Source: an uncultured Polaribacter sp.
GTDB taxonomy: Bacteria > Bacteroidota > Bacteroidia > Flavobacteriales > Flavobacteriaceae
DNA length: 64,000 nucleotides
Direction of reading: 5' to 3'
Assembly: GCA_943788865.1 (NCBI GenBank)
Contig: CALSRX010000005.1
Span: 62,001 to 126,000, forward strand
This document shows positions 1 through 8,684 of this stretch, piece after piece. The notes under the pieces are model-generated. The model was given only the letters and a program-made list of their open reading frames with translations. It was not told the DNA's origin and searched no databases. The position numbers and the translations under genes are program-made. The stretch's first letter is position 1. Each line of letters begins with the position of its first letter.

Positions 1-1
1 A

Positions 2-1360
2 ATCTCTGCAGATAGACCAAAACAGTTGATTGATATTGGAGACGGACAAACCATTCGTCAAGAAAATGTTTTTCAAAACCATATTTTATTTTCAGCAAAT
101 TTAATCGATGAAGAATCAAAAAAAGAATTCACTATCAATTTGATTTCTGAAGCATTTCAAAATGCAATATCTAAAAGAGGACCCATTCATATCAATGTTC
201 CGTTTGATGAGCCTTTGTATGAAACAGTTGATGAATTGAATAAATTTAATTTTCCAACAATACTTGCGAGTGAAACGAAGCAACCTATAGAAATAGATAC
301 GTTTTCTGAAATTTGGAATTCGTCAGCAAAAAAAATGATTTTAATTGGAGTGAACGCTCCAGATGAAGCTCTTCAAAATATAATCCATCGTTTTATAAAT
401 GACGATTCCGTTATTATTTTAACAGAAACAACATCTAATATAGCTTCAGAAAAGACAATCAATGCAATTGATAAAATAATTTTTCCATTAACAGATAATG
501 AGTTTTCTGAACTGAAACCAGAAATTTTATTGACTTTTGGAGGAATGGTTGTTTCTAAAAAAATAAAACAGTTTTTAAGAAATCATCAACCAAAACATCA
601 TTGGCATATAGATGAGCAAAGAGCTATGAATACCTATCATTGCTTATCAGAATTTATACAAGAAAAACCAACAACATTTTTAGCTGAATTAGTATCAGTT
701 TCTGAAAAGAAAAAAAGTGATTACCAGCAAAAATGGTTGTCGTTGAAAGCAAAAAGAGCTGAAAAGCATCAACAGTATTTAAGTAAAATTGAACATTCTG
801 ATTTAAAAGTTTTTGAACCGATTTTAGAAAGTATCCCTGAGAATTCTCAATTGCAATTAGGAAATAGTTCGGTAGTTAGATATGCACAATTGTTTAATGT
901 TAAAAACTCGCTTCGCGTTTTTTGCAATCGCGGAACAAGCGGAATTGACGGAAGTACAAGCACTGCAATCGGCGCAGCATTTGCAAGTAAAGAGCAAGTA
1001 GTTTTTATTACTGGAGATTTAAGTTTCTTGTATGATAGTAATGCATTATGGAACAATTATATTCCATTTAGTTTTAGAATTATTATTATCAATAATAACG
1101 GTGGAGGAATTTTTAGAATTATACCTGGGCCAAAAACTACAAATGCATTAGACTATTTTGAAACCTCTCATGGTTTAACGGCAGAACATTTGTGTAAGAT
1201 GTATAAATTGGAATACAATGCAGTTACTAATTTAGAAGAACTTACGACTGTTTTGGATGATTTTTATAAAGAATCAAATAGCCCAAAAGTATTAGAAGTA
1301 TTTACCGAAAAAGAAATCAACGAAACAATATTAAAAGACTATTTTAATTATTTAAAATAA
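2..1360 (+). CDS. menD: MenD, SEPHCHC synthase (5'-truncated by window edge)
   Basis: Thiamine-diphosphate enzyme of menaquinone synthesis: joins 2-oxoglutarate (after decarboxylation) to isochorismate to give 2-succinyl-5-enolpyruvyl-6-hydroxy-3-cyclohexene-1-carboxylate, in the cytosol. The frame is open from base 2 and begins inside the family hallmark ISADRP, so the true start lies before the window; the TTG at 26 is not the start. The C-terminal third holds the ThDP/Mg motif: GDLSFLYDSNALW followed by INNNGGGIFRIIPG. Six bases separate it from the S1-domain gene, and menB follows, so the three probably form one transcript. Family assignment is firm; only the N-terminal part is missing. 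Confidence 0.95.
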   Translation: MSADRPKQLIDIGDGQTIRQENVFQNHILFSANLIDEESKKEFTINLISEAFQNAISKRGPIHINVPFDEPLYETVDELNKFNFPTILASETKQPIEIDTFSEIWNSSAKKMILIGVNAPDEALQNIIHRFINDDSVIILTETTSNIASEKTINAIDKIIFPLTDNEFSELKPEILLTFGGMVVSKKIKQFLRNHQPKHHWHIDEQRAMNTYHCLSEFIQEKPTTFLAELVSVSEKKKSDYQQKWLSLKAKRAEKHQQYLSKIEHSDLKVFEPILESIPENSQLQLGNSSVVRYAQLFNVKNSLRVFCNRGTSGIDGSTSTAIGAAFASKEQVVFITGDLSFLYDSNALWNNYIPFSFRIIIINNNGGGIFRIIPGPKTTNALDYFETSHGLTAEHLCKMYKLEYNAVTNLEELTTVLDDFYKESNSPKVLEVFTEKEINETILKDYFNYLK

Positions 1361-1366
1361 CAAATT

Positions 1367-1786
1367 ATGGATTTAGAAGTAGGAGATAAAGTTTCATTAA
1401 TTATAGGTGTAGAAACAAATTTAGGTTACACCGTTTTAATTGATGAAGAATTTGAAGGATTGTTATATAGAAATGAAATTTTTCAAGAGTTAAATGAAAG
1501 TCAACGAATTGCAGGTTATATTAAGAATATTAGAGAAGATGGTAAAATAGATGTTTCTCTACAGCCACAAGGTTTTAGAAATGTAATTACCTTAGATACC
1601 GAAAAAGTTGTTGAAGCTATTTATGATAACGACGGCTTTTTACCGTTAACAGACAAAAGCTCTCCCGAAGAAATAAAACGCGAATTATTGATGAGTAAAA
1701 AAGCATTTAAAAGAGCTGTTGGTAATTTGTATAAAGAAAAAGTAATTGAAATTACAGATACAGGCTTAGAGTTGGTAAAAAAATAA
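1367..1786 (+). CDS. Short CvfB-like S1 / winged-helix nucleic-acid-binding protein
   Basis: 139 residues. The first 70 look like an S1-type OB fold (VGDKVSLIIGVETNLGYTVL, YRNEIFQ, then IREDGKIDVSLQP), and the last 60 form a predicted winged helix (LPLTDKSSPEEIKRELLMSK, KAFKRAVGNLYKEKVIEI). This matches the C-terminal half of CvfB/YitL proteins (about 280 residues); the N-terminal S1 pair is absent. Because menD ends six bases upstream there is no room for it, so this is a naturally short form or an old truncation. RNA binding is inferred from the fold. Its place between menD and menB suggests cotranscription, not a role in menaquinone synthesis. Confidence 0.75.
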   Translation: MDLEVGDKVSLIIGVETNLGYTVLIDEEFEGLLYRNEIFQELNESQRIAGYIKNIREDGKIDVSLQPQGFRNVITLDTEKVVEAIYDNDGFLPLTDKSSPEEIKRELLMSKKAFKRAVGNLYKEKVIEITDTGLELVKK

Positions 1787-1800
1787 CTTTTTAATTTCCT

Positions 1801-1808
1801 TATTTTTG
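1801..1808 (+). promoter_or_regulatory. Candidate -7 box for menB
   Basis: TATTTTTG matches the Bacteroidota TAnnTTTG box and lies 30 bases before the menB ATG, just after the S1-protein gene ends. A clear TTG -33 partner at the right distance is not obvious, so menB may be both read through from menD and started here. Confidence 0.45.
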
Positions 1809-1837
1809 TAAAAGGATTAAAAATAATAAGTAAAAGG

Positions 1838-2677
1838 ATGAATAATCAAGATTGGAAAACTGTAAAAGAATACGAAGATATTACCTATAAAAAATGCAAT
1901 GGAGTCGCAAGAATTGCATTTAATAGACCCGATGTACGAAATGCATTTCGCCCTAAAACAACTTCAGAATTGTACGATGCATTTTACGATGCTGGAGAAG
2001 ATGTAAATATTGGAGTTGTGTTATTGTCTGCAGAAGGACCAAGTACAAAAGACGGAGTGTATTCTTTCTGTTCTGGTGGCGATCAAAAAGCACGCGGACA
2101 TCAAGGGTATGTTGGTGAAGATGGTTATCACAGATTAAATATTTTAGAGGTACAACGATTAATTCGTTTTATGCCTAAAGCAGTCATCTGTGTTGTGCCA
2201 GGTTGGGCTGTAGGTGGTGGACATAGTTTACACGTTGTTTGTGATTTAACCTTGGCGTCTAAAGAACATGCTATTTTTAAACAAACGGATGCTGATGTCA
2301 CTTCTTTCGATGGTGGTTACGGATCAGCATATTTAGCAAAAATGGTAGGTCAGAAAAGAGCAAGAGAAATTTTCTTTTTAGGAAGGAACTATTCAGCACA
2401 AGAAGCTTATGAAATGGGAATGGTAAATGCGGTTGTGCCTCATGATGAATTAGAAGATACTGCTTTTGAGTGGGCGCAAGAAATATTAGCTAAATCGCCA
2501 ACATCTATAAAAATGCTAAAGTTTGCCATGAATTTAACGGATGACGGAATGGTCGGGCAGCAAGTTTTTGCCGGAGAAGCAACACGTTTAGCATATATGA
2601 CTGATGAAGCCAAAGAAGGAAGAGATGCTTTTCTTGAAAAAAGAAAGCCAAACTTTCCTAAAAAGTGGATTCCTTAA
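1838..2677 (+). CDS. menB: MenB, 1,4-dihydroxy-2-naphthoyl-CoA synthase
   Basis: 279-residue crotonase-fold enzyme that closes the second ring of the menaquinone head group from o-succinylbenzoyl-CoA. Diagnostic parts: YKKCNGVARIAFNRPDVRNAFRP at the N-terminus, the oxyanion-hole region FCSGGDQKARG (MenB-specific), VPGWAVGGGHSLH, and the MenB aspartate segment TDADVTSFDGGYGSAYLAK. The C-terminus EKRKPNFPKKWIP is also typical. An AAAAGG stretch sits directly before the ATG. Length is normal and the frame is intact. Confidence 0.96.
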   Translation: MNNQDWKTVKEYEDITYKKCNGVARIAFNRPDVRNAFRPKTTSELYDAFYDAGEDVNIGVVLLSAEGPSTKDGVYSFCSGGDQKARGHQGYVGEDGYHRLNILEVQRLIRFMPKAVICVVPGWAVGGGHSLHVVCDLTLASKEHAIFKQTDADVTSFDGGYGSAYLAKMVGQKRAREIFFLGRNYSAQEAYEMGMVNAVVPHDELEDTAFEWAQEILAKSPTSIKMLKFAMNLTDDGMVGQQVFAGEATRLAYMTDEAKEGRDAFLEKRKPNFPKKWIP

Positions 2678-2690
2678 TTGTTGTCTAATT

Positions 2691-2755
2691 GTCATTACGA
2701 AGAATTTATGACGAAGTAATCTCATTAAAGATTGCTTCACGTTGTTCGCAATGAC
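2691..2755. repeat. Palindromic dispersed repeat, copy 1 (GTCATT...AATGAC ends)
   Basis: Ends are GTCATTACGA and TCGCAATGAC, with a GTAATCTC...GATTGCTTC core. The same unit occurs at 17985-18065 and as a half copy inside a coding region at 48522-48550. It lies between menB and the hydrolase gene and adds no long ORF of its own. Confidence 0.8.
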
Positions 2756-2773
2756 ATGTAATAAATAACTTAA

Positions 2774-3382
2774 ATGAAAATAATTTGCATAGGGCGTAAT
2801 TACGCCAAACACATTGAAGAATTAGCAAATGAAAAACCAGAAAATCCAATTATTTTTCTGAAGCCAGATTCTGCTATTTTACCAAAGAAAAATCCTTTTT
2901 TTATTCCGCCTTTTTCAAATGACGTACATTATGAAGTTGAGCTATTGGTAAAAATTAATAAAGTAGGGAAGCATATAGAACCTAAATTTGCCCATAAATA
3001 TTATGATGAAATCGGTTTAGGAATCGATTTTACAGCAAGAGATATACAGCATCATTGTAAAGAAAAAGGATTTCCTTGGGAAAAAGCAAAAGCTTTTGAT
3101 GGGAGTGCTGTTATTGGCGAGTTTTATCCAAAAGAACAATTCGACTTAGAAAATCTAAAATTTCAATTAGATAAAAACGGAGAAACTGTTCAAGATGGAA
3201 ATACCAATGCCATGTTGTGGAAAACCGATGAATTGATTGCGTATGTTTCTCAGTTTTTTACCTTAAAAAAAGGAGATATTATTTTTACTGGAACTCCAGC
3301 GGGAGTTGGAAAAGTAGAAGAGGATGATGTGTTAACTGGAACCATAGAAGGAAAACAAGCATTTCAAATTAGAGTGAAGTAA
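2774..3382 (+). CDS. Fumarylacetoacetate hydrolase family protein (acylpyruvase-like)
   Basis: 202 residues, the short YcgM/FAHD1-like class that cleaves acylpyruvates or decarboxylates oxaloacetate. Visible family marks: KIICIGRNYAKHIEEL at the start, metal ligands in HYEVELLVKI (two Glu), the Asp in GIGIDFTARD-like GLGIDFTARDIQ, KAFDGSAVIGEF and the closing GDIIFTGTPAGVG. It follows menB by about 95 bases with a repeat between them, so transcription may or may not be shared. Exact substrate is not shown by the sequence. Confidence 0.88.
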   Translation: MKIICIGRNYAKHIEELANEKPENPIIFLKPDSAILPKKNPFFIPPFSNDVHYEVELLVKINKVGKHIEPKFAHKYYDEIGLGIDFTARDIQHHCKEKGFPWEKAKAFDGSAVIGEFYPKEQFDLENLKFQLDKNGETVQDGNTNAMLWKTDELIAYVSQFFTLKKGDIIFTGTPAGVGKVEEDDVLTGTIEGKQAFQIRVK

Positions 3383-3402
3383 TAGTCAGTCATCAGTTAT
3401 GA

Positions 3403-3452
3403 ATTTGTCCGTTCGAGTGTCGCGCCTTTTAGCGTGATGTATCGAGAACAAG
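3403..3452. repeat. Degenerate inverted-repeat element (GTTCGAGTG...TATCGAGAAC)
   Basis: Fills most of the gap between the hydrolase gene and cinA. The arms GTTCGAGTG and GTATCGAGAAC are imperfect complements around TTTTAGCG. A weaker relative is at 26983-27033. It resembles short repetitive intergenic elements common in flavobacteria; no gene is seen in it. Confidence 0.5.
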
Positions 3453-3527
3453 TAAATCAAACAGAAAAAATAAATTACAAAAAATTAAAAGCATGCCTCT
3501 ATATTTTGAGTCTTTGCAACAAAAAAA

Positions 3528-4786
3528 ATGAAAGCAGAAATAATCACCATTGGAGACGAAATCCTCATAGGTCAAATAGTAGATACCAATTCGCAATGGA
3601 TTGGAACCGAATTGAATAAAATAGGTGTGTTGGTATATCAAATCACTTCAATCCAAGATGATAAACAGCATATTTTAAATGCATTACAAGAAGCACAAGA
3701 TAGAGTGATATTGTAATTATTACGGGAGGCTTAGGTCCAACAAAAGATGATATCACAAAAAAAACAATTGCAGAATTTTTTAATGATAGGGAGTTGTTAG
3801 AATATCCAGAAGTGATTGAACATATCAAAGCATTGTTTCAAAAAATAAATCACCCTTATAGAGAAATTCAAAAATACCAAGCGCAGTTACCTTCAAAAGC
3901 AACGTATTTAAAATAATGTATGGTACAGCACCCGGAATGTGGTTTTACGAAAATGATACTGTTTTTGTTTCGTTGCCGGGTGTTCCTTATGAGATGAAAG
4001 GGTTAATGAAATTGAAGTATTACCAAAATTCAACAACAATTTCAAGTTGCCATTTATCATTCATAAAACAATTATGACCTATGGTCAAGGAGAAAGTATC
4101 ATTGCGGAGCGAATTGAAGATTTCGAAAACAATTTACCAAACTATATTAAGTTAGCTTATTTACCATCTTTTGGAAGAGTACGATTACGATTATCTGCAA
4201 AAGGAAGATAATAAAGAAAGTTTAGAAGAGAATTGCAAGAGAAAGTTCTGAAATTATCATTAATTCAGACATTATTGCAGGTTTAGAAGATGGATATCTA
4301 TTGAAAAAAGAATTGGGAATTGTTTGAAACATCAGAAAAACACTATGCTACTGCAGAAAGTTTAACAGGCGGAAAAATTGCAGCTACATTAGTTTCTGTT
4401 CCGGGTGCATCCGCTTATTTTAAAGGGAGCTTTGTTACCTATTCTGCAGAAGCCAAAAAAAGCTTGCTTAGAGTTTCTGAAGAAACCATTAAAAACTTTA
4501 CAGTTGTTAGTAAAGAAGTTGCAAAGAAATGGCAATTGCTGCAAGAGAAAAATTAAACACTGATTATGCAATTGCTGTTACAGGAAATGCAGGTCCGACT
4601 ACAGATAAACTGATAAACAGGTAGGTGTTGTTTTTATTAGCATTGCTTCAAAAAAACGGTTATTGTAGAAGAATTTAACTTTGGACAACCAAGAGAAAAA
4701 GTAATAAAAGAACTGTAAATAAATCCTTAGAAATTTTACAGAAAGAAATTATTAAAAATATTAGAAATTGTTTTGTTGTATCTTAA
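3528..4786 (+). pseudogene. cinA: CinA-family protein, frameshifted several times as read
   Basis: Pieces in different frames together spell one CinA protein of about 415 residues. The N-terminal MoaB/molybdopterin-binding-like domain starts [20 protein letters not shown] at 3528 and continues in another frame with [20 protein letters not shown] (from about 3713), then [20 protein letters not shown] (near 3930). The C-terminal nicotinamide-nucleotide amidase domain is seen as [20 protein letters not shown] (4340-4400) and AIAVTGNAGP (4570-4600). At least five single-base indels are needed, mostly in A or T runs. Because neighbouring essential genes share the defect, sequence error is the likeliest cause. 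The 3' end is approximate. Confidence 0.8.
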
Positions 4787-4801
4787 AAATTTGTAAATTT
4801 G
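4771..4801 (+). promoter_or_regulatory. Promoter of the rpmB-rpmG-DUF4295 operon
   Basis: A TTTTG -33 element (4771-4775) and a TAAATTTG -7 box (4794-4801) with 18 bases between, a good match to the Bacteroidota consensus. Transcription would start near 4808, giving a leader of about 30 bases before the rpmB ATG. Confidence 0.7.
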
Positions 4802-4838
4802 CACCTCGTTTAGAAATAACACTAAAAACTGTCAGAAG

Positions 4839-5079
4839 ATGTCTAGAGTTTGTGAATTAACAGGAAAAAAAGCAATGGTTGGAAACAATGTTTCTCACGC
4901 ATTGAACAGAACCAAAAGAAAATTTGACGCTAATCTTAATGACAAGCGTTTTTATATTCCAGAAGAAGATAAATGGATTACATTAAAAATTTCTGCTTCT
5001 GCTTTAAAAAATATTAATAGAAAAGGAATCTCTGCAGTTATTAAAAGAAGCTAGAGCAAAAGGATTTTTAACTAAGTAA
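4839..5079 (+). CDS. rpmB: 50S ribosomal protein L28 (three single-base indels as read)
   Basis: Begins MSRVCELTGKKAMVGNNVSH and ALNRTKRKF, typical L28. As read, the frame stops at 5052-5054 after AVIKRS. Removing one A in 5043-5046 restores the expected ending EARAKGFLTK and a TAA at 5077-5079. A compensated pair of indels near 4938 and 4944 turns the usual NLMTKRF into NLNDKRF. Corrected length is 79 residues, as in the family. L28 is a structural protein of the large subunit and cannot be lost easily, so these are probably sequence errors. Confidence 0.9.
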
Positions 5080-5105
5080 TCCAACCTTAAAAAAGTTATA
5101 CCGAG

Positions 5106-5287
5106 ATGGCAAAAAAAGGAAACAGAGTTCAGGTAATTTTAGAGTGTACAGAGCATAAAGCTACTGGAGAAAGAGGTACTTCTAGATACATAACAACAAG
5201 AATAAGAAAAACACTCCTGATAGAATTGAAATTAAGAAATTCAATCCTATCTTAAAGAAAATGACAGTTCATAAAGAAATTAAATAA
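5106..5287 (+). CDS. rpmG: 50S ribosomal protein L33 (one base missing as read)
   Basis: Begins [20 protein letters not shown]. After ITT the frame shifts because one A of an expected AAG codon is missing near 5202; the rest then reads [24 protein letters not shown] text up to TVHKEIK and TAA. The span is 182 bases, one short of the 61 codons expected. It lies 26 bases after the corrected rpmB end and 8 bases before the DUF4295 gene, the standard flavobacterial order. The cysteine pair of zinc-type L33 is not complete. Confidence 0.88.
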
Positions 5288-5295
5288 TTAGGAAC

Positions 5296-5448
5296 ATGGC
5301 AAAGAAATCAGTAGCATCGTTACAGACAGGATCAAAAAGATTAACTAAAGCTATCAAAATGGTAAGATCTCCAAAAACAGGAGCTTATACATTTGTTGAA
5401 GCAATTATGGATCCTGCAAAAGTAAATGACTTTTTAGCAAAAAAGTAA
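5296..5448 (+). CDS. DUF4295 small ribosome-linked protein
   Basis: 50 residues, basic: starts MAKKSVASLQTGSKRLTKAI and ends KVNDFLAKK, with the conserved MVRSPKTGAYTF middle. This family occurs in Bacteroidota directly behind rpmG; its biochemical role is unknown, and a link to the ribosome rests on this constant position and basic charge. The frame is intact, in contrast to its neighbours. A hairpin terminator follows at 5471. Confidence 0.85.
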   Translation: MAKKSVASLQTGSKRLTKAIKMVRSPKTGAYTFVEAIMDPAKVNDFLAKK

Positions 5449-5470
5449 TTACTTTACTTACAAAATATAT

Positions 5471-5503
5471 AAAGCTACTTTCTATTAGAGAGTAGCTTTT
5501 TTT
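5471..5503 (+). terminator. Rho-independent terminator after the rpmB operon
   Basis: Stem AAAGCTACT / AGTAGCTTT around TTCTATTAGAG, followed by a T run. It separates the small ribosomal genes from ftsY. Confidence 0.8.
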
Positions 5504-5569
5504 ATGACTTCAATTAATAAATTGCGTTTAATAGTTTATGAAGCCTTAATTCTATGATGTAAAATTACA

Positions 5570-6521
5570 ATGAGTTTTTTTAAAAAAATATTTTCAAAAG
5601 AAAAAAAAGAAACTTTAGACAAAGGTTTAGAAAAATCTAAATCGAGTTTTTTTACTAAACTATCAAAAGCTGTTGCTGGAAAATCTAAAGTAGATGATGA
5701 TGTTTTAGATAATTTAGAAGAAGTTTTAGTTGCATCTGATGTTGGTGTAGATACTACCTTAAAAATTATTGACAGAATTGAAGCACGTGTTGCCAAAGAT
5801 AAATATGTAGGTACTGAAGACTTCAATCAGATTTTGCGTGAAGAAATTGCTGGCTTACTTTCTGAAACCAATCTTGGCAACGAAACTGAATTTACAATTC
5901 CTGCAGATAAAAAACCACTATGTATTAATGGTGGTTGGTGTAAATGGAGTTGGAAAAACAACAACCATTGGTAAATTAGCAGTCAGTTTAAAAAACAAGG
6001 CTTAAAAGTAGTTTTAGGAGCAGCAGATACTTTTAGAGCTGCTGCCATTGATCAATTACAAGTTTGGGCAGATAGAACAGAGTGCCTATTGTACGCCAAG
6101 AAATGGGTTCTGATCCAGCTTCTGTAGCTTTTGATACCTTGAATCTGCAGTTACACAAAATGCTGATGTTGTGATTATTGATACAGCTGGACGTTTACAC
6201 AATAAAGTCAATTTAATGAATGAGTTGACTAAAATTAAAACGGTAATGCAAAAAGTGGTTGCAGATGCACCACATGATGTATTATTAGTTTTAGATGGTT
6301 CTACAGGGCAAAATGCTTTTGAACAAGCCAAACAATTTACCAAAGCAACTGAAGTTACTTCTTTAGCAGTGACTAAATTAGATGGTACAGCAAAAGGTGG
6401 TGTGGTAATTGGTATTTCAGATCAGTTTCAAATTCCTGTTAAATATATTGGAGTAGGAGAAGGGATAGATGATTTACAAGTCTTTAACAAACACGAATTT
6501 GTAGATTCTTTCTTTAAGTAA
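5570..6521 (+). CDS. ftsY: FtsY, signal recognition particle receptor (four indels as read)
   Basis: SRP-receptor GTPase that targets ribosome-nascent chains to the membrane. The frame starts [14 protein letters not shown] with the helical N domain, and the G domain follows in shifted frames: [16 protein letters not shown] (P loop) at 5935-5975, [20 protein letters not shown] at 6020-6080, [10 protein letters not shown] at 6177-6207, [11 protein letters not shown] at 6370-6400. One base is extra near 5917 (CCACTATG for CCATATG) and one is missing near 5982, 6080 and 6145, mostly in A runs. The corrected length is 317 residues, normal for this group. FtsY is essential, so the breaks are most likely errors in the sequence. 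Confidence 0.9.
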
Positions 6522-6530
6522 TAATGATTT

Positions 6531-6555
6531 GTCATTCCTGCGGAGGCAGGAATCT
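6531..6555. repeat. Short repeat unit GTCATTCCTGC...GCAGGAAT
   Basis: GTCATTCCTGCGGAGGCAGG plus AATCT, a small palindrome (CCTGC/GCAGG) of a type found scattered in many bacterial genomes. When translated it yields the familiar false peptide MSFLRRQESI in front of the amidase, which is why the longer start at 6529 should not be used. Confidence 0.7.
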
Positions 6556-6564
6556 ATTTATAAA

Positions 6565-6600
6565 AACTCCATACTAAAATTAGTATGGAGTTTTCTTTTT
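6565..6600 (+). terminator. Terminator after ftsY
   Basis: Near-perfect stem AACTCCATACTAA / TTAGTATGGAGTT with a two-base loop and then TTCTTTTTTT. It lies before the amidase lipoprotein gene. Confidence 0.85.
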
Positions 6601-6636
6601 TTATTAATTATATTTGATTCTCAAAACAATCAACCA

Positions 6637-8286
6637 ATGAAAAAAATAACCTTACTTTTTGTAATTATGTTACTTGTTGTTTCGTGTAAACAAGAACCTG
6701 TAAAAAAATATTTTAAAAAATACGATGAATCAGCCGAATTAGCCGAGCAGCAAAAACACCCTCGTAAAAGAATGCAATTCAAACTCATGCAGTCTAAATA
6801 TTTAGATATGAATACTGTTTTTGCATCTTTAGCTAAAGAATTATCAAGCTTTACAGAAGAAGAATACAATACACTAAAACCACTCATTTTAGAACGCGAT
6901 ATTCCTACCTTACAAGCACACATTGGTAATGGAAATTTATCTTACGAAAAACTAACGTTATTTTATTTATATCGCATCAGAAAGTTTGAAAGTGATAGTA
7001 CAAAATCGTTAAACTCCATTATTGCATTAAATCCAAATGTATTGGAAGAAGCACGTCAAAAAGACAAAGAAAAAGGTGCAAATTCTGAGTATTCAATTTA
7101 TGGAATGCCTATTTTATTGAAAGACAATATCAATACCAAAGATATGCCAACAACGGCTGGAGCTATTGCGTTGGTAGAAAATAAAAATACTGAAGATTCA
7201 TTTATTGTAGAGAAATTAAGAGCAAATGGCGCGTTAATTTTAGGAAAAGTAAACTTGAGCGAATGGGCTTATTTTTTCTGTTCTGGATGTCCGTTAGGAT
7301 ATTCTGCAGTTGGCGGGCAAACATTAAATCCATACGGAAGAGGAAAATTTGAAACAGGTGGGAGCTCAGCAGGTAGCGGTGTAACTGTAGCTGCAAATTT
7401 TGCTGTTGCAGCAGTTGGAACTGAAACTTCGGGATCTATTACTTCACCATCTAGTATGAATTCAGTAGTGGGATTAAAACCAACAATAGGGGTGTTAAGT
7501 AGAACAGGCATTGTACCCATTTCTAGCACGTTGGATACACCAGGGCCAATGACAAAGAGTGTTATTGATAACGCTATTTTTTTAGAAGCGATGTTGGGTT
7601 ATGACGCAAAAGATGAAGCTTCACTTGATAAGAACTTAAAAGAAAGTAAATTCCAAAATGAGATATTTGATACTACTTTAAAAGGGATACGTTTTGGCGT
7701 TTTAAAAGAGTTGTTAAACGATTCAATTTATAATGCCACTGTTCATAAAATGAAAAAAGCTGGTGCAGAAATGATAGAAATCAATCCAGAAAGAGCAAGG
7801 TTTAATGGTTTTACAACCCTCTTAAATATTGATATGAAACACGATTTACCAAACTATTTAGCCAATAATGCAGATAAAAATGTCGCTGTAAAATCAGTAA
7901 AAGATGTAACTCTTTTTAATTTAAAAGATTCTCTATTACGTGCTCCTTACGGACAACAATTGTTTGACGGAATTGTAAAAGACACCACAACATTAAAACA
8001 ATTAGAAGTTGTAAAAGCCGGATTAAATTCTGTTGGAAAACAATTTTTAAAAGACTTAAATGATAAAGATTTAGTGGCTATTTTATCTATTAATAATTAC
8101 CATTCTGGAGTTGCAGCTGTAGCAAAATACCCGACATTAACTGTGCCAATGGGCTATAAAAATAATGGAGAACCTATTAGTTTAACCTTTGTTGGAAAAC
8201 CTTTTTCTGAGCGTACTTTGTTAAAAGTTGGGTATGCTTTTGAGCAATTGACAAAAGCAAGAAAGATTCCGAAAAATTATCAATAA
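6637..8286 (+). CDS. Amidase-signature-family lipoprotein
   Basis: About 549 residues. The start at 6637 gives a lipoprotein signal (MKKITLLFVIMLLVVSC, then KQEP); the upstream extension is repeat plus terminator DNA. The amidase-signature core shows the Ser-cisSer-Lys triad: Lys about 162 in PILLKDNINTKD, Ser about 244 in GGSSAGSG, Ser about 267 in GTETSGSITSPSS. Such enzymes hydrolyse amides; related proteins include glutamyl-tRNA amidotransferase A and peptide amidases, but a lipidated cell-surface form points to scavenging. No partner gatB/gatC is near. Substrate unknown. Confidence 0.88.
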   Translation: MKKITLLFVIMLLVVSCKQEPVKKYFKKYDESAELAEQQKHPRKRMQFKLMQSKYLDMNTVFASLAKELSSFTEEEYNTLKPLILERDIPTLQAHIGNGNLSYEKLTLFYLYRIRKFESDSTKSLNSIIALNPNVLEEARQKDKEKGANSEYSIYGMPILLKDNINTKDMPTTAGAIALVENKNTEDSFIVEKLRANGALILGKVNLSEWAYFFCSGCPLGYSAVGGQTLNPYGRGKFETGGSSAGSGVTVAANFAVAAVGTETSGSITSPSSMNSVVGLKPTIGVLSRTGIVPISSTLDTPGPMTKSVIDNAIFLEAMLGYDAKDEASLDKNLKESKFQNEIFDTTLKGIRFGVLKELLNDSIYNATVHKMKKAGAEMIEINPERARFNGFTTLLNIDMKHDLPNYLANNADKNVAVKSVKDVTLFNLKDSLLRAPYGQQLFDGIVKDTTTLKQLEVVKAGLNSVGKQFLKDLNDKDLVAILSINNYHSGVAAVAKYPTLTVPMGYKNNGEPISLTFVGKPFSERTLLKVGYAFEQLTKARKIPKNYQ

Positions 8287-8683
8287 ACAAGCATCTTTTT
8301 AATGGATTCTTTCAGGTAAATAAGTTGCTTTTTATAACTTAAATATTAAATTAAGAATTTTGCTTATTGGATTAATATAGCACTTGCTTTACTTTTACTA
8401 TGTAATTTAAAACAACATTAATCCCCCCACTGTTTTAATAACATAAAAAGCTAAACTTCCCTAAGTTTAGCTTTTTTTTATTTTGAATACCTTCTGTTGT
8501 TTTAAACAAGAAGTAAAACTTTTAAATTCTAAAATATTAAATTAGGGAATATGCTTATAGGATTAAGAGAAACTACTCTTTATTTTTAAAGTGTATTTTT
8601 AATAATTGAATTGCTCCTCGAAATCTCCTTAAAATTTATAGTATTAAAAGCTAAACAACTTTATGTTTAGCTTTTTCTTTTTT
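8287..8683. other. Gene-free 397-base stretch with a two-copy tandem unit
   Basis: Two diverged units about 190-200 bases apart. Each starts with AAATATTAAATTA...GCTTAT.GGATTAA (8341-8375 and 8532-8566) and ends with an AAGCTAAAC...GTTTAGCTT hairpin plus T run (8446 and 8646). No ORF of note on either strand. The layout fits two small untranslated transcripts, but no convincing TAnnTTTG box precedes them. Confidence 0.6.
8446..8479 (+). terminator. Hairpin terminator, first tandem unit
   Basis: AAAAGCTAAACTT, loop CCCT-A, AAGTTTAGCTTTTTTTT. It is 160 bases after the amidase stop, so it may end the amidase transcript or a small RNA. Confidence 0.75.
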
Positions 8684-8684
8684 T
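8646..8684. terminator. Hairpin terminator, second tandem unit
   Basis: AAAAGCTAAACA / TGTTTAGCTTTTT, followed by a long T run on the plus strand. It abuts the 3' end of the minus-strand receiver gene and could serve both directions. Confidence 0.7.

Noticed and set aside
6529..6636. N-terminal extension MSFLRRQESI of the amidase
   Set aside because: These codons come from a dispersed repeat and the ftsY terminator; the lipoprotein signal begins at 6637.
7202..7529. Minus-strand frames inside the amidase gene
   Set aside because: Antisense shadows of a clear coding gene, with odd composition and no start signals.
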